Source: Eustoma russellianum
Taxonomy: Eukaryota > Streptophyta > Magnoliopsida > Gentianales > Gentianaceae
Assembly (NCBI GenBank): GCA_036186865.1
Contig: AP025047.1
Coordinates: 25,748,264 to 25,812,263 of the forward strand
DNA: 64,000 bases
Direction: 5' to 3'
Shown here piece after piece: positions 22,430 to 33,759 of the stretch. A program made the position numbers and the translations under genes. The notes beneath the pieces were generated by a model. The model worked only from the letters and a program-made list of their open reading frames with translations. It did not search any database and was not told the DNA's origin. Each line of letters begins with the position of its first letter. The stretch's first letter is position 1.

Positions 22430-22896
22430 CTGCTCCCAGCTGTACTATCCTGCCAACGTGATGTGCAGCACTCTGTCCAGCGATGAATGGTTTTGGTTGA
22501 GGTCTCTAGGGTGCATTGTTAGACTTCAGTGGTGGTTTCCTTTTTGTACTAACTTTGCATGGAACTTCTAGTAGTCGTCAACTGTATGACCTACCTTTTT
22601 ACCGTATTTGCACACTCTACTTCCAGCGGAAGTAAAGTGCCGTTTAACAGCGTGCCCAGATGCTTTTGCTTGTTGTTCAGTATGTAGTGCCGAGGTCTCC
22701 ATATTTGGAGGAACCCCCATCATAACCTTTTTGTGGCTTTCTTCGTGCTTGATCTCAGCAAAGGCAGACTTTACGGTCGAAAGTGGTTTATGCTCAAAAT
22801 TCAACTCCGAGCACTATCAAATTTTTGATTCAGTCTAGTAAGGAATTGAAACACTCGCTTCTGCTCTGTTATTTCTTTTTATAGGACTGCATCAGT
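22430..22896 (-). pseudogene. Copia gag fragment
   Basis: Minus-strand translation gives EQKRVFQFLTRLNQKFD, then after a stop LSTVKSAFAEIKHEESHKK, then VCKYGKKVGHTVDDY. These follow the copia gag pattern of a QFLMGLN-like motif, an AY/AF..EE segment and a CCHC knuckle, here degraded (the second Cys is Gly and the last is Tyr). The best open stretch is 22568-22804. No LTR or pol of this element is attached, so it is an orphan remnant. Confidence 0.6.
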
Positions 22897-23229
22897 GTTA
22901 TGACCCGCCCCGGCGATGGAAAGAAAAGAAAAATAAAATATATAATTATGATAATACATAAGAAATCAATGATAAAGTTATAGGGAAAAAATGGAAGCTA
23001 TCTTAAACCATATAGGATTAGAATGGAATAAAAATCCTAATGAGTTATCTTAATTTTATTTCCTAAACCTACTATAAAACTACATATATATCTCTATAAA
23101 TATACCCGTACCAAAATCAAAAATAAACCCACCTCCCCTCACCCCCTCACAGCCGCTGCCTTTTTTCTTCTTCCCCTCCAGCACATCTCGGCAGCCATCT
23201 CCTTCAAAGTGATGGAAAGATTTTAGCCA

Positions 23230-23230
<1 letters not shown>
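22897..23230 (+). mobile_element. Truncated gypsy-type LTR start
   Basis: TGTTATGACCCGCCCCGG at 22897 is a typical gypsy LTR start. About 190 bp later comes a TATA-like CTATAAATA (about 23093), then a C-rich stretch. The sequence stops at a TA microsatellite where LINE-5 begins. The rest of the LTR was not found on the other side of the inserted block. Confidence 0.5.
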
Positions 23231-23277
<47 letters not shown>

Positions 23278-23278
23278 A
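23231..23278. repeat. TA microsatellite
   Basis: About 20 AT units directly before the LINE-5 5' end. Confidence 0.9.
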
Positions 23279-23462
23279 ACGATGGTGGCTCCTCTATGGC
23301 GGTAATGGCGATTGGCGGCGCAATGATCCGTTCTTCGCCGTTTCGTCAATTTTCTTCCTTGGATTCCTGCTGTTTCTGTCGTTCCAACCATTTTAATCTC
23401 TGTTTCTATTGTTGTCAATTTGCGATCGCTGATTGCAGCGATCTTCATACTGTGGCGTCGTC

Positions 23463-24561
23463 ATGGATCCACAACGATCCTTTGCGTCGGTTCTCAAGGC
23501 CTCCGCCCCGATTCTTCCTCCTCGTGAAATAACTCGATTCAAAAGTGTACCAGCCATCAAATTCACTCGTGAGGAGGTAACTTTTCTTGCTGACTCATTC
23601 AAATACTGTCTCGTAGGAACTTTTTGGTATGGCCGCCGAAAAGTTGATTCCATTCGTAAATGTTTGAAGAAAATCAGTTTTATGGCTGCCGTCAAGATCA
23701 CGTTGTTAGACTCCACCCACATTCTGCTGCAGTTTGATCCTCGAGGCTGATTACTACAGATGTTTTACATGTCGTACGTGGACAGTATTAGGGTATCATA
23801 TGTGTGTTACTAAATGGTCCTATGACTACAATCCTAAGGTTGATATGCCTATAGTGCCTAAGTGGGTATATTTGCTTGGACTCCCTATATATCTTCATAA
23901 GAAGGAAGCTTTGTTTGAGATTGCCATAATGATTGGCACACCATTGAAGGTGGATTCAGCAACCATGCAACTTCTTCGTCCTTCTGTTGTCCGAATTTGC
24001 ATTGAAATAGATGTGTCTCAGGAACTGCCTCAAAGATGATACATTCAAAGTGATGACTACCACTTTTTCCAGCCGGTAGAATATGAACATCTGCCTCTTT
24101 ATTGCGTTGACTGCCGGTTATTAGGACATTCATCAGGCATATGTAACACTTCCAATGATATGGATTCACTACCTCAGCCACATGTAACTCCAAATTCTTC
24201 CCTGCCTGCTAAGACTAAGATGCCTGAACATAAGATTCAACCTTCTCAACGTTGGACACCTAAGAAACATCAGCCACATGAGATCGAATAAGGATTAGAT
24301 CTAGTTGAGGCAATGGCTGATGCAGCTCTTGATTTGTTACCTCCAGCAGTTGAGGGTTTCGAACACAATATTCTGAGTACTGCTACAACTCCGGTAGAAA
24401 TTCTAAAGACTACTTCAAGCTCACGGGATCTAAATGTAGAAGAAGTCTCATATGCTCAAGACTTGATTAGATTGCATTTTTCCTCTGCCGCAGTAATGTC
24501 CACTGTCGAAGAGGAGGTAGAGCCTGTAATCACACATGCTTCAGATTCAGAGATTCATTAG
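23463..24561 (+). pseudogene. LINE-5 ORF1
   Basis: This is the RNA-binding ORF1. It starts at MDPQRSFASVL (23463). The DUF4283-like domain shows KYCLVGTFWYGRRK, VTKWSYDYNPKVDMPIVP and LPIYLHKKEALFEIA, and the CCHC knuckle is CVDCRLLGHSSGIC (about 24100-24140). A frameshift near 23745 separates QFDP from LEADYYRCF, a TGA occurs at 24037-24039, and a TAA near 24289 precedes the acidic tail. It is more decayed than LINE-2 ORF1. Confidence 0.78.
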
Positions 24562-24569
24562 GAATGTGT

Positions 24570-25944
24570 AATTGATACCCAAGAGTGAAGAACCGCTGTT
24601 TTTGATGTTGCTCGTGTACTATCTGCTACACCCAATACGAAGGCTGGCGCACTTGATATCACATTTTCTAATTTTAATAGAACCTAAATTACGGCCATCG
24701 CGGTTGGAAGGTATTCGACTACAACTTCATTTTACTAATGCATGTGCTTCTGATGGTAACAATATTTGGTTTTTTTGGCGCGACTTTTTTTGGAGCTGCT
24801 AAGCAATCGACCGGGTGTACAAAATTGTACACAAAGTGATGTCTGGGTTTTGGTTGGCTTTGTAGTTTTAGTTCTTGTTTGTGTTTCAGTTCATTTAAAA
24901 GATTTACCAAAAACAGTTAATTAAAAAGTACTCCCCTCATTGCCTTTGTCTAATATTTTACCCTTTTTGCCGAAGGGTGTACTTGTGCGCAGAGTGGAGC
25001 CAACTTCCGATGCCAATAATTGTTTGAATGAGGTATAATGATTTCTTTTAAAGGAATATATGTTGTACTATTTATTTCTTGTGTAACCATTGTTTTTCAT
25101 CATTATTATCTTTATTAGCTATTTATGCTCGCCATACGATTGCTGCTAGTCGCCCCTTATAGGATAATTTACTTTTATTTCATGCTGACAGTGATCTACC
25201 TTGGCTAATTGGTGGTGATTTTAATAAATTTCTATCCTTAGACGAGCATAAGGCATTGCCATGCCAGTGTTATAGACACTATCAGATTTTAAACATTTTG
25301 TTGAATCTTGTGACTTATTGGACCTTCCTTTTCAAGGGTCTCATTTTACATGGTCTGATGGGCGTGGTACACATGAATTCTTTGACATTTTCGACACTAT
25401 TTTGGTGCGTCATCTTTCATAGTACTACATCTGACCATTCTCCTCTATTGTTGCAGTACACATTCGTGGAGAATACTGGTCCATCTTCGTTTCGATATCT
25501 TGAAGTCTGGTTAACACATGACGATTTTGATGGATAAGTTATCACACATTAGCGTTCATGCCCAACAATAGGAGGTATGTATGGTTTTTACGATAATATG
25601 CAGAGATTAAAGGCGGATTTATGGGCATGGAATAAAGGAGTCTTTGGCAACATATTTAGTGATTTGATGGAGGCAGAAGATGGGTCCATAAGGGCTGAAA
25701 GGTTTCATGATGCCATGCCAACGGAGACTAATAAAGAAGCATATCATCTTGCTAAAGCTAACCTTCTGAAGATACAATACCGTGCATATCTCTCTTGGAA
25801 GCAAAAGGCTACTATTAAGTGGATAAGGAAGGTGATGCAAGTACATCTTATTTCCATCAAATAGTCAAAGCAAGGCGACAGAGGCAGGCAATTGTTTCCA
25901 TTCGAAGACAGGACAGAACGGATTGTGACTCAGAACCTAGAGAC
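24570..25944 (+). pseudogene. LINE-5 ORF2, endonuclease and linker remnant
   Basis: Pieces of the endonuclease are readable: FLILIEPKLRPSRLEGIRLQ and NIWFFWRDF (24640-24795), then YARHTIAASRPL and LPWLIGGDFNKFLSLDEH (about 25125-25255), then SDHSPLLLQ near 25435. The linker follows (WKQKATIKWI at about 25800, FHQIVKARRQRQ at about 25850). The stretch 24850-25110 is longer than in LINE-2 and is not recognisable as endonuclease. The codons that should begin ORF2 are missing or scrambled. Confidence 0.7.
25940..25944. repeat. Chromovirus 5' target-site duplication (imperfect)
   Basis: GAGAC precedes the LTR; AAGAC follows the other LTR at 45317-45321. Four of five bases match. Confidence 0.5.
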
Positions 25945-26796
25945 TGTTACGCCCCGCACCCTCCGTAAAATAATTAGAGGATAAAAAGAACATTAAATGC
26001 GATTAATGACAATTAATAGAAATAAATTAAGAATTGAAAATTAGATTTATTAGTATTCGTAAGGAAATAAATGATAGAATTAAGTAGCATTTAATTTAGA
26101 ATTGAATATTAGTATTTTATTAAGATAAATAAGATGATAGGATATAATTTAGAAATTCAAATTTCACCCTTCCCATATCAAAACTGACAGAACGTCAGTT
26201 TCTGTTTTATTTATCAGAAAACCGACGCCCCTCCTCCCCTTAGACGCCATTCTTCTCCTCCAACCCTAAGGAAGAACTTCCAAGGAAGCAATCCAATCTC
26301 CGCTTTTTTCAAATCCGTCTTCGAGTAATCAAAGGCAAGTAATCATCTTATAAGTTCCTACGATTTGTGAAAGAGAAAAGGCCCTATTTTTGTATCAAAA
26401 TGGATCACCATGCAGTAGTTTCTTTCTGTGAATCTATATGTGATTTATGTGTTTTTGTTTTGAGTTTTGGCCACTATATGTTGAAAATCGTTCGTTGTTG
26501 TTGTTGATTTGGTGGAATCTGACAAATCCCAATCCCTTGAACCCTCTCTTTGCTGCTATTTTCGGATGAGGGGAGAAGAGAGTGAAAGGTAGGATTTTTG
26601 AGTTTGTTTTGGTGGATTAATTGAGCGTTAGGCTTGAATCTTTGATTGGTATGTGTGTAGTGTTTAATTTATAGTTTAAGCATGAGATTTTAGCAGGGAT
26701 TAGGCCTGGATTGATTGGGATGAAGTTTGGGATCATTTGGAGTTATAGTTCTGCATTTTCTGCAGAAATCGCAGAATTTCTTTTCTGGAATAGTAG

Positions 26797-27020
26797 ACAT
26801 CGATCGATCGATGTGAGGGGATGAAGTACTTTGATCGATCGATGTAGGGTATGATGTTGGACAGTAAGTATTCTGATGGACATCGATCGATCGATGTGAG
26901 GATATGAAGTACTTCGATCGATCGATGTAGGGTATGATGTTAGACAGTAAGTATTCTGATGGACATCGATCGATCAATGTGAGGGTATGAAGTGACATCA
27001 ATCGATCGATGTAGGGGATG
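26797..27020. repeat. GATCGATC palindrome tandem array
   Basis: A roughly 83-bp unit repeats about 2.5 times. Each carries the 18-nt palindrome ACATCGATCGATCGATGT (for example 26797-26814 and 26880-26897) and a second half-unit TTCGATCGATCGATGTAGGG. The copy in the 3' LTR spans about 43788-44010. Confidence 0.85.
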
Positions 27021-27152
27021 ATGTCAACCAGTTTTGTGGGAAAATAAGGGAAGAAAGAGGGAAGCTAGGGGATCCTTTGGGTGACCTTAGTGACTTCTTA
27101 GGACCTGGTTGAGGCTAGTTTAAGTCTTGGGAACACGACTTATGATGGTGAA

Positions 27153-27157
27153 TCAAC
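27153..27157. repeat. Copia-2 left target-site duplication
   Basis: TCAAC, repeated exactly at 36873-36877. The uninterrupted sequence GAATCAACGAGG is seen in the 3' LTR near 44144. Confidence 0.95.
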
Positions 27158-27309
27158 TGTTAGGTCCGAAATACACTCTATACGGGGGTGAATAGAGTTT
27201 TTGGCTCTTTTGCGGAATTTTCTTGTTTGGCTCAACTCAAAAGATATTCAAAATCAAAGCAAGAATGGGAGATGAGAAGTAGTGAATGAGTACACCAGAT
27301 ACAGAGTGG

Positions 27310-27490
27310 TTAGAATCGTAAATGATTCTACTTCACTACCACTTTGTTGAAAAAGTGGATTTTCAACAACTACTCTTCTTATTATGAACAACAAGAACAA
27401 CCACAGCAACGCTTACACTAACACCTTAGTGTAAGCAACAAAAACAACAACTTCTTGCACAAAACACACTTGTGCAACTACAGCAACTAC
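27310..27490 (-). other. Hairpin chain in Copia-2 LTR
   Basis: Consecutive inverted repeats occur: GTTGAAAA with TTTTCAAC near 27347-27367; GCTTACACTAA (27411-27421) with TTAGTGTAAGC (27426-27436); TTGCACAA with TTGTGCAA near 27455-27477. The second is kept with 10-bp arms in the other LTR (about 35784-35808). In the 5' LTR this region lies close to the primer site, so it would be in the leader RNA. Confidence 0.65.
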
Positions 27491-28077
27491 AGCTCTTAGC
27501 AAGAACAACTTCTGGCTACCTCACAACTTCAACAAAAGTTCCCTCAAGAACTTCTCACAGTAGGTTGAAGAAATATAGTAAGGTTCACACTTTCTTACTA
27601 GTCTAAGAACAAGCAAGAGATCACATATTTATGGTTCCTCTTGTGCTTGACTCTCTTTCTCTCAATATACAACAATGAAGAGCAAAGAAAAGCTGAACAA
27701 GCTTTAAGCAAATTTACAAGTATGAGAGAATTATACAACAATGAAAGATGAAGCTAGATGATGTTCAAAGTGTGTATTTGCCTCATCCAAGCCTCTTCTA
27801 TTTATAGATAAAGTTGACCATGTTTTTGAGTCTCTCCACCAAGTCTTTATCTTCAAAAATGTCAAGATAATGTCTAAATAGTCTTTAGCCACCCTATGGA
27901 GTGATTTGATCTTGAATTGCCACCCTAGAGAATCTTAGACATGGTTAAAATAGTCAAGAAAGCATGTAGTATGTTGGGTTAAAGTCCACAAGAAATTTTC
28001 GCAAGATTGGAGAGAGAAAACATCATAGATCTCCCTTGGATTTTGTTCCAACATTCAAAAACTTTTGACTTCTGGAG

Positions 28078-28375
28078 ACGTCGATCGATCTACGTGCCAA
28101 AGCTGAGAGATCGACGTCTCTCAGAATGACGTCGATCGATCGACGTCTGCCTAGCTAAGAGATCGACTTCTCTCAGAATGACGTCGATCGATCGACGTTT
28201 CCTAGGCTGAGAGATCGATGTCTCTCAGATGTACGTCGATCGATCGACGTATGCCTGACTGAGAGATCGATGTCTCTCAGATATACGTCGATCAATCCAC
28301 GTCTCTTGGTTGAGAGATTGACGTGGATCTGAGAGCTCAAAAATGTACAAAACTTCACATGGATCGATCCATGTG
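28078..28375. repeat. Tandem palindrome array in Copia-2 3' LTR
   Basis: About five units of roughly 52 bp alternate two structures. One is a 20-nt palindrome with GATCGATC core: GACGTCGATCGATCGACGTC at 28128-28147, a TACGTC...GACGTA version at 28232-28251, and CACATGGATCGATCCATGTG at 28356-28375. The other is a hairpin CTGAGAGA/TCTCTCAG (28103-28110 with 28117-28124). The matching array in the 5' LTR lies at about 36438-36738. Confidence 0.88.
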
Positions 28376-28511
28376 CCTCCCTGAAGGCTGATGTATACTT
28401 CAACCGAGCAATGTGTTTTTCTTAATTTGCTTCAAACTCAAAATGTGAAATTCCATTTTAGCCCTTTTAAAACATCTTTTTAGCATCATCAAAACATTTC
28501 ATAATCCAACA

Positions 28512-28525
28512 ATCTCCCCCTTTTT
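28512..28525 (-). other. Copia-2 polypurine tract
   Basis: ATCTCCCCCTTTTT on the plus strand is AAAAAGGGGGAGAT on the coding strand, directly adjoining the 3' LTR: the expected plus-strand primer. Similar tracts (CTCCCCCT) recur at about 28598, 28690 and 28900. Confidence 0.85.
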
Positions 28526-29030
28526 GATGATTTCAAAACCAAGATTTTAAAAGATGTTTTTGCTTTATTTTGAATGTTTCAAACTTGAAAAATATCAATC
28601 TCCCCCTAAGTGTATGCCCTTTATACCTTCCGTAATAATCAATGTGAACAAGAATTTACAACTCCAATCAAAATACTCTTCTTTAAAATTTCTCCCCCTT
28701 AACCAAACATGTATCAACAACCCAACTTTCTTAACCCAAACATGCATCAATAACTCATCTTTCAGACATGCTCATTTTCATTTTACCAGCAATCAACAAA
28801 GATTCCAATTTCCAAACTTACCTCATTTTACCAGCTACCAATAAAAATTATCTCATCAAGCAATAAACAACTTTAACAAATAAGCAACAATAGCCACTTT
28901 CTCCCCCTTTTTAAAAGCATCAAAAACTATAAGAACTTGTACTCCATTAAAATCACAACTAAGTTTTACAACTAGCACAACATCCTAAGCTAGAATCAAA
29001 GATAAAACACGAAGCTAGCTAAACGACACA

Positions 29031-30294
29031 TTAGTCTTCATCGGAAGAGAACGTGATTCCAACAATGCACGCTTTCATCTTTGCCTTGAGCTTGGAAAAT
29101 CTTGATTCATGCATGGACACTTTGCCTTTTAGCTCACCAACCTCCTGCTGAAGACTAGTAACTTGAGCTTGAAGTTCAGGGACATTTGAGCTCAAGCCAC
29201 TAGGTGCTTCTTGAGTATCCGTTTCCGGAATGGGTGCCTCGTCCGGAAAGTCTTCTTCTTCTCTTGCTTCCTCCTCTTGTTCTCTCCTCATTGCTTCTTT
29301 TCTACACTTCATTATTTGTTGGATGTTGACGTTATCATAGAAGTCCTTGTGCGTTATGTTGTCAACATCCGTGTCATCCACATAAACACCCGACTTCACA
29401 AGCATCCTATAGATAGGGTTACTATAGGGAAGGGCTTTGTTTTGTTTTGTGGCGGATTCGATAACATTTGTCATAAAAAGCTCCCCAAAGTTAACCTTCT
29501 CACGATTAGCTATTCGGTATACTATGTAAAAGTCAAGGTTACTGGAATTTAGTGGATTTACCATTTATGCAGAATGTAACAATGGCAAGAAGTGTACGAT
29601 AAACTAAGGGCATATCATTTGTGTTTTTACTGGGATGGAAGCCTAAGAAAGACTTCACTTCATCTTCAGAGACTTTCCACCTAGCCGCATCCCACTTCCA
29701 TGCATCAAACTCAAAGTACCCTTCGTTGGGTACACCAATCAAGTCACAAATTTTTTCAACTTTCCATTTAACATGATGTCCATCAATAACGGAATGGAGG
29801 GCTAAAGGAAGGCCATTTATGTATTCAATCCACAAATTGGCATAAAAGAGTCTAGTATATTTAGTGGACATTTTGAGCATCTCTCTCTCATTCCAAATAC
29901 TTCTCCATTCTTGAATATCTAACCACTCAATGATGGGACTTAATTCATTATTTCTTAGAATATCATTTATTCTAAGCAATTTGAGTGGGATGGTGGGTCT
30001 CTCATCATCTTCCCATTTATCAAATAATATTTGAGCATGTCTAGTGATATAACTTACATGCCCGGGGATTAAGGGTTCCGTCAAAGCATCCTTGGCATCT
30101 TTAGATTCGATCCAAGGGAAGATTGAGAGAGTCAACTCACTCCTAATCGCGGCTAGCACTTGTGCCTGACTCTCATCCATAGATTGCTTTCTTCTAGATT
30201 GAGATGTTTGTCCTTGAGAAGGATTGCTTGAACCTTCTCCTCCACCCCTAGAAGATCTTAGCCTCTTGGTTGTGTTTTTGCTCCTTGAAGACAT
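29031..30294 (-). pseudogene. Copia-2 additional ORF downstream of pol
   Basis: Two overlapping minus-strand frames (30294-29539 and 29564-29031) are one ORF broken by a frameshift near 29560. The N-terminus is basic and Ser-rich (SKNTTKRLRSSRGGG). The middle (LFYANLWIEYINGLPL, KICDLIGVPNEGYFEFD, LYRTLL-like stretch, then LDFYIVYRIANREKVNFGEL) resembles the plant 'putative plant transposon protein' region found as an extra ORF in several LTR elements; that match is from memory of the family pattern. The C-terminus is Glu-rich and then coiled coil (PELQAQVTSLQQEVGELKGK). I see no clear signal peptide or membrane segment, so calling it envelope-like would rest on position only. Its function is unknown. 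Confidence 0.72.
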
Positions 30295-30665
30295 TTTGAG
30301 AGAAATTAGGTCTTGAGAGATTTAAAATCTTATATTGAAATGGAGGAATTCAAGAGAGGAAATCAAGAATCAAGAGTAGAGATGATTAACTTTTGATTTA
30401 GAGATGAAATTGGAGAAATGGATGGTTTTGGAGAAAGGGGGCTCAGATTTTGTAGGGTTTCGGCCGAAGGTGTTGAGTGAAATGAGGAAGGGTTGCGTTT
30501 TTGAGAGTATTTATAGCTGCTAAAATCGACGACGTCAATCGATCGATGTATGAGTTCGACGTATGTCGATCGATCGATGTCAGAGATCGACGTACGTCGA
30601 TCTCTTGTTTTGATATGTCGATCGATCGACGTATGCTGGTTTCTGAGATTTTTAATTTTATCCCT
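30295..30665. repeat. pol to extra-ORF spacer with palindromes
   Basis: This non-coding spacer contains GATCGATC motifs at about 30533-30640. At 30582-30605 it holds a 24-nt perfect palindrome centred on CGTACG. It is the same motif class as in the LTR array, here internal to the element, and may hold signals for expression of the extra ORF. Confidence 0.7.
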
Positions 30666-33600
30666 CTAACTAATGTTTATCATCCCTAATCTTGTTCTCA
30701 TAGACTCAAATGTCTTAGTGGGAAGAGATTTTGTGAATATATCCGCTAGTTGGTCATTTGTTGGGACAAATTCAACGCATACCAATCCTTTTTGAATGCA
30801 ATCCCTTATGAAGTGATGCCTTACTTCTATATGTTTGGTCCTACTATGATGTACTGGGTTTTGAGCTATACTTATGGCTGAGGTATTGTCACATAGGATG
30901 AGAACTTTATCAAACTTCACATTATAATCGTTCAAAGTGTTGATCATCCAAAGTAGTTGTGCACAACACGAAGCGGCCGATACATATTCGAATTCCGCCG
31001 TTGAAAGTGGCACACTATTTTGTTTCTTGGAGAACCAAGAAACCAAGCAATCTCTAAGGAATTGGCATGTCTCGGAGGTGCTTTTCTTATCAACAAGATT
31101 GTCGGCATAGTCGGAGTCAATGTATCCCCTTAAATCAAAACATCCATTTTTAGGATAAAACAACCCAAAATTCAAAGTTCCTTTCAAATACCTAAAGATA
31201 CGTTTAATAGCAACCAAATGTGATTCCTTAGGCATACTTTGAAATCTAGCACACAGCATGAAAAATATCCGGTCTACTGGCGGTTAATAAAGTAAACTAC
31301 CAATCATACCCCTATATTTGGTTACCTCAACCGGCTTTCTTTTTTCGTCTTTTTCAAGCTTTGTACTTGTGCTCATCAGAGTGCTCACACTTCTTCCATC
31401 CTATAATTTGTACTTCTTGAGCAAATCCATTGTATACTTTGTTTGAGATAAGTACACTCCATCTTGAGTTTGCTTGATTTGTAGACCAAGGAAGTAGTTG
31501 AGTTCACCCATCATGCTCATTTCAAATTCTCCTTCCATAATTTTTGCAAAATGCTCACAAAGAGAATCATTAATACAACCAAATATAATATCATCCACAT
31601 AAATTTGAAAAAGCAATTGATGGTTTCCTTGTTCTTTAATAAAAAGAGTAGTGTCGACTTTTCCTCTTGAAAATTCATTTTGAAGAAGGAAGTTACTTAA
31701 TCTATCATACCAAGCCCTAGGAGCTTGTTTAAGTCCATAAAGGGCCTTTTGAGTTTAAAAACATGATTTGGATAATCATGATTTTCAAACCCCGGAGGTT
31801 GAGCTACATATACCTCTTCTTGAATTATTCCATTCAAGAATGCGGATTTCACATCCATTTGATATAGTTTGAAATCCTTATAGCATGCATATGCTAATAG
31901 CATCCTAATAGCTTCTAACCTAGCTACGGGGGGGCAAAGGTCTCATCATAGTCTATGCCTTCTTCTTGCCTATAGCCTTGGGCTACTAACCTAGCCTTGT
32001 TTCTAGTGATGTTTCCTTTATCATCCATTTTGTTTCTAAATACCCATTTAGTGCCAATTACGGGATGATCACTAGGTTTAGCAACTAATTCCCAAACATC
32101 ACTTCTTTCAAATTGATTTAATTCTTCTTGCATAGCCAATACCCAATCTTCATCATTTATTGCCTCCTTTATATTTTTAGGCTCAACTTGTGAAATGAAG
32201 GCATTTTCATTGAATTTTCTCCTAGTCATTATGCCTTGGCTAGTTTCACCTAATATCAACTCTTTAGGGTGATCTTTCTTATACTTATATGAATCCGGTA
32301 AATTTGAGGTATCTCCTCCTACTTCTTCATCTTCAACCTTAGGTTGAAGGGGATCAATCCTAAGGTCAATAACAATATTACCTTTTGGATTCTCAAATTT
32401 TTCTATATGGCTTACTTCAATTATTTCATCATCATCATCATCGTTAATGTTTGATTTATCCTCATTGAGTTCACTAAACTTGACATGAATTGATTCTTCA
32501 ACTTTCCTGCTTCTTTTATTATATACTCTAAATGCCTTGCTATTTTGAGCATAACCCATAAAGATTCCTTCATCCGCTTTGAAGTCGAGTTTATCCAAGT
32601 TATCTTTGGTGTTAAGTATAAAGCACTTACAACCAAATACCTTGAAATAACCAATATTTGGTACTCTACCTTTCCAAAGCTCATAAGGAGTCTTTTTGAG
32701 AAATGGTCTCAAATAAACTCTATTGATCACATGACAAGCGGTATTTACCGCTTCGACCCAAAAATATTTGGGTAGCTCAAATTCGTTTAGCATGGCTCTA
32801 CTCATTTCTTGAATTGTTCTATTTTTCCTTTCCGCAATACCATTTTGTTGAGGGGTTCTTGGAGCTAAGAAATTGTGTCCATACCCTTTGGATACACAAA
32901 ATTCTTGAAATTCTCCATCAAACTCACCACCTCTATCACTTCTAATTTCCTTAATTGTGTTCTCTCTTTGATTTTCTAATCTCTTACAAAGCTTTATAGA
33001 TTCTTGGCATGCATCATTCTTTTTAGCTAAGAACATTACCCAAGTATACCTAGAGAACTCATCTACCACCACAAAGGTGTAATGTTTTCCACTTAGACTT
33101 GCCGTACCAATATCCCCATACAAATCCATATGAAGCAATTGAGAGGTTTGGTGGTGGAGATTTCACTTTTAGGCTTGAAGCTTGTTTTAACAAGCTTTGC
33201 CTTTTGACAAGTGTCACATAAGCCATGATTTTCGAAATTTAATTTTAGAAGACCTTGGATTTTTTCATTTTTGCAAATCTCTTCGAAATTTTTAAAACTA
33301 ATGTGTCTAAGTCGTCTATGCCATAGTTGAGTCAAATCATTTTTGGCAACTAGGCAAGAAACATTTTGTGATATCAAATCATGTGTGCTAAATTTTTAAA
33401 CATCATTTTTACGTATAGCTTCAAAAACAATCTTATCGTTCTTTTTCACAACACATTTTCTTTTCACAAATTCAATTTGAAAATTAGCATCACATAGTTG
33501 GCTAACACTTATCAAATTATACTTAAGCCCTTCTACATATAATACATTATTAATAGTAAAAGAAGAGTTACCAATTCCTCCATGTCCAAGGATTTTGGCT

Positions 33601-33720
33601 CTCCCATTGCCAAAATGCACCGTTCCACCATCTTGGACCTTGAGCTTGGTGAACAACGTTTTTCTCCGGTCATGTGCGTTGAACATCCGCTATCCATAAG
33701 CCATTTGATTCCTTCTTCTT
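30666..33720 (-). pseudogene. pol: Copia-2 pol: protease, integrase, RT, RNase H
   Basis: Read leftward. The protease motif MDSGCSTHMTG is at about 33697, with a 1-nt loss in an A run just after it. GAG-pre-integrase zinc-binding region follows (WHRRLRHIS ... CDTCQKAKLVK, 33377-33093). Integrase has catalytic Asp residues in LHMDLYGD and VVDEFSRYTWV, IRSDRGGEF, and PQQNGIAERKNRTIQ. RT has WVFRNKMDDKG, KARLVAQGYRQ, QMDVKSAFLNG and YVDD at 31590-31601. RNase H (31259-30666) has YIDSDYA, STAEFEYV, LCDNTSAI and ends FTKSLPT. Frameshifts occur near 33660, 33110, 31915 and 31700, and again between RT and RNase H. All domains are present but none of the long frames is intact. Confidence 0.88.
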
Positions 33721-33759
33721 TGGCTACTCCATTTATCTTGAGAGCCTACAAAACCAAAA

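Larger units (their letters stand above)
23279..25944 (+). mobile_element. LINE-5, 5' portion only
   Basis: An L1-type element related to LINE-2 with its 5' UTR, ORF1 and the first part of ORF2. It is cut at 25944 by the chromovirus LTR in the linker between endonuclease and reverse transcriptase. Its 3' half does not reappear after the chromovirus; the sequence there is LINE-4 in the opposite orientation. Confidence 0.8.
25945..27157 (+). mobile_element. Chromovirus 5' LTR, first part
   Basis: Starts TGTTACGCCCCGCACC and matches 42933-44150. It is interrupted after GAATCAAC by Copia-2. It contains the GATCGATC palindromes (26797-27020) and an AAAGGCAAGTAATC segment (about 26332) that may be a splice donor. 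Confidence 0.9.
27158..28511 (-). mobile_element. Copia-2 3' LTR
   Basis: TGTTAGGTCCG ... AATCCAACA. Near-copy of 35520-36872. Contains a chain of hairpins (27310-27490) and the palindrome array (28078-28375). Confidence 0.92.

Noticed and set aside
24960..25040. Captured host exon in LINE-5
   Set aside because: Only about 25 codons, no protein recognised, and intron-like ends are easily met by chance. Kept only as a low-interest note.
28078..28375. Possible CRISPR array
   Set aside because: Units are palindromic tandem repeats without unique spacers, inside a plant LTR.
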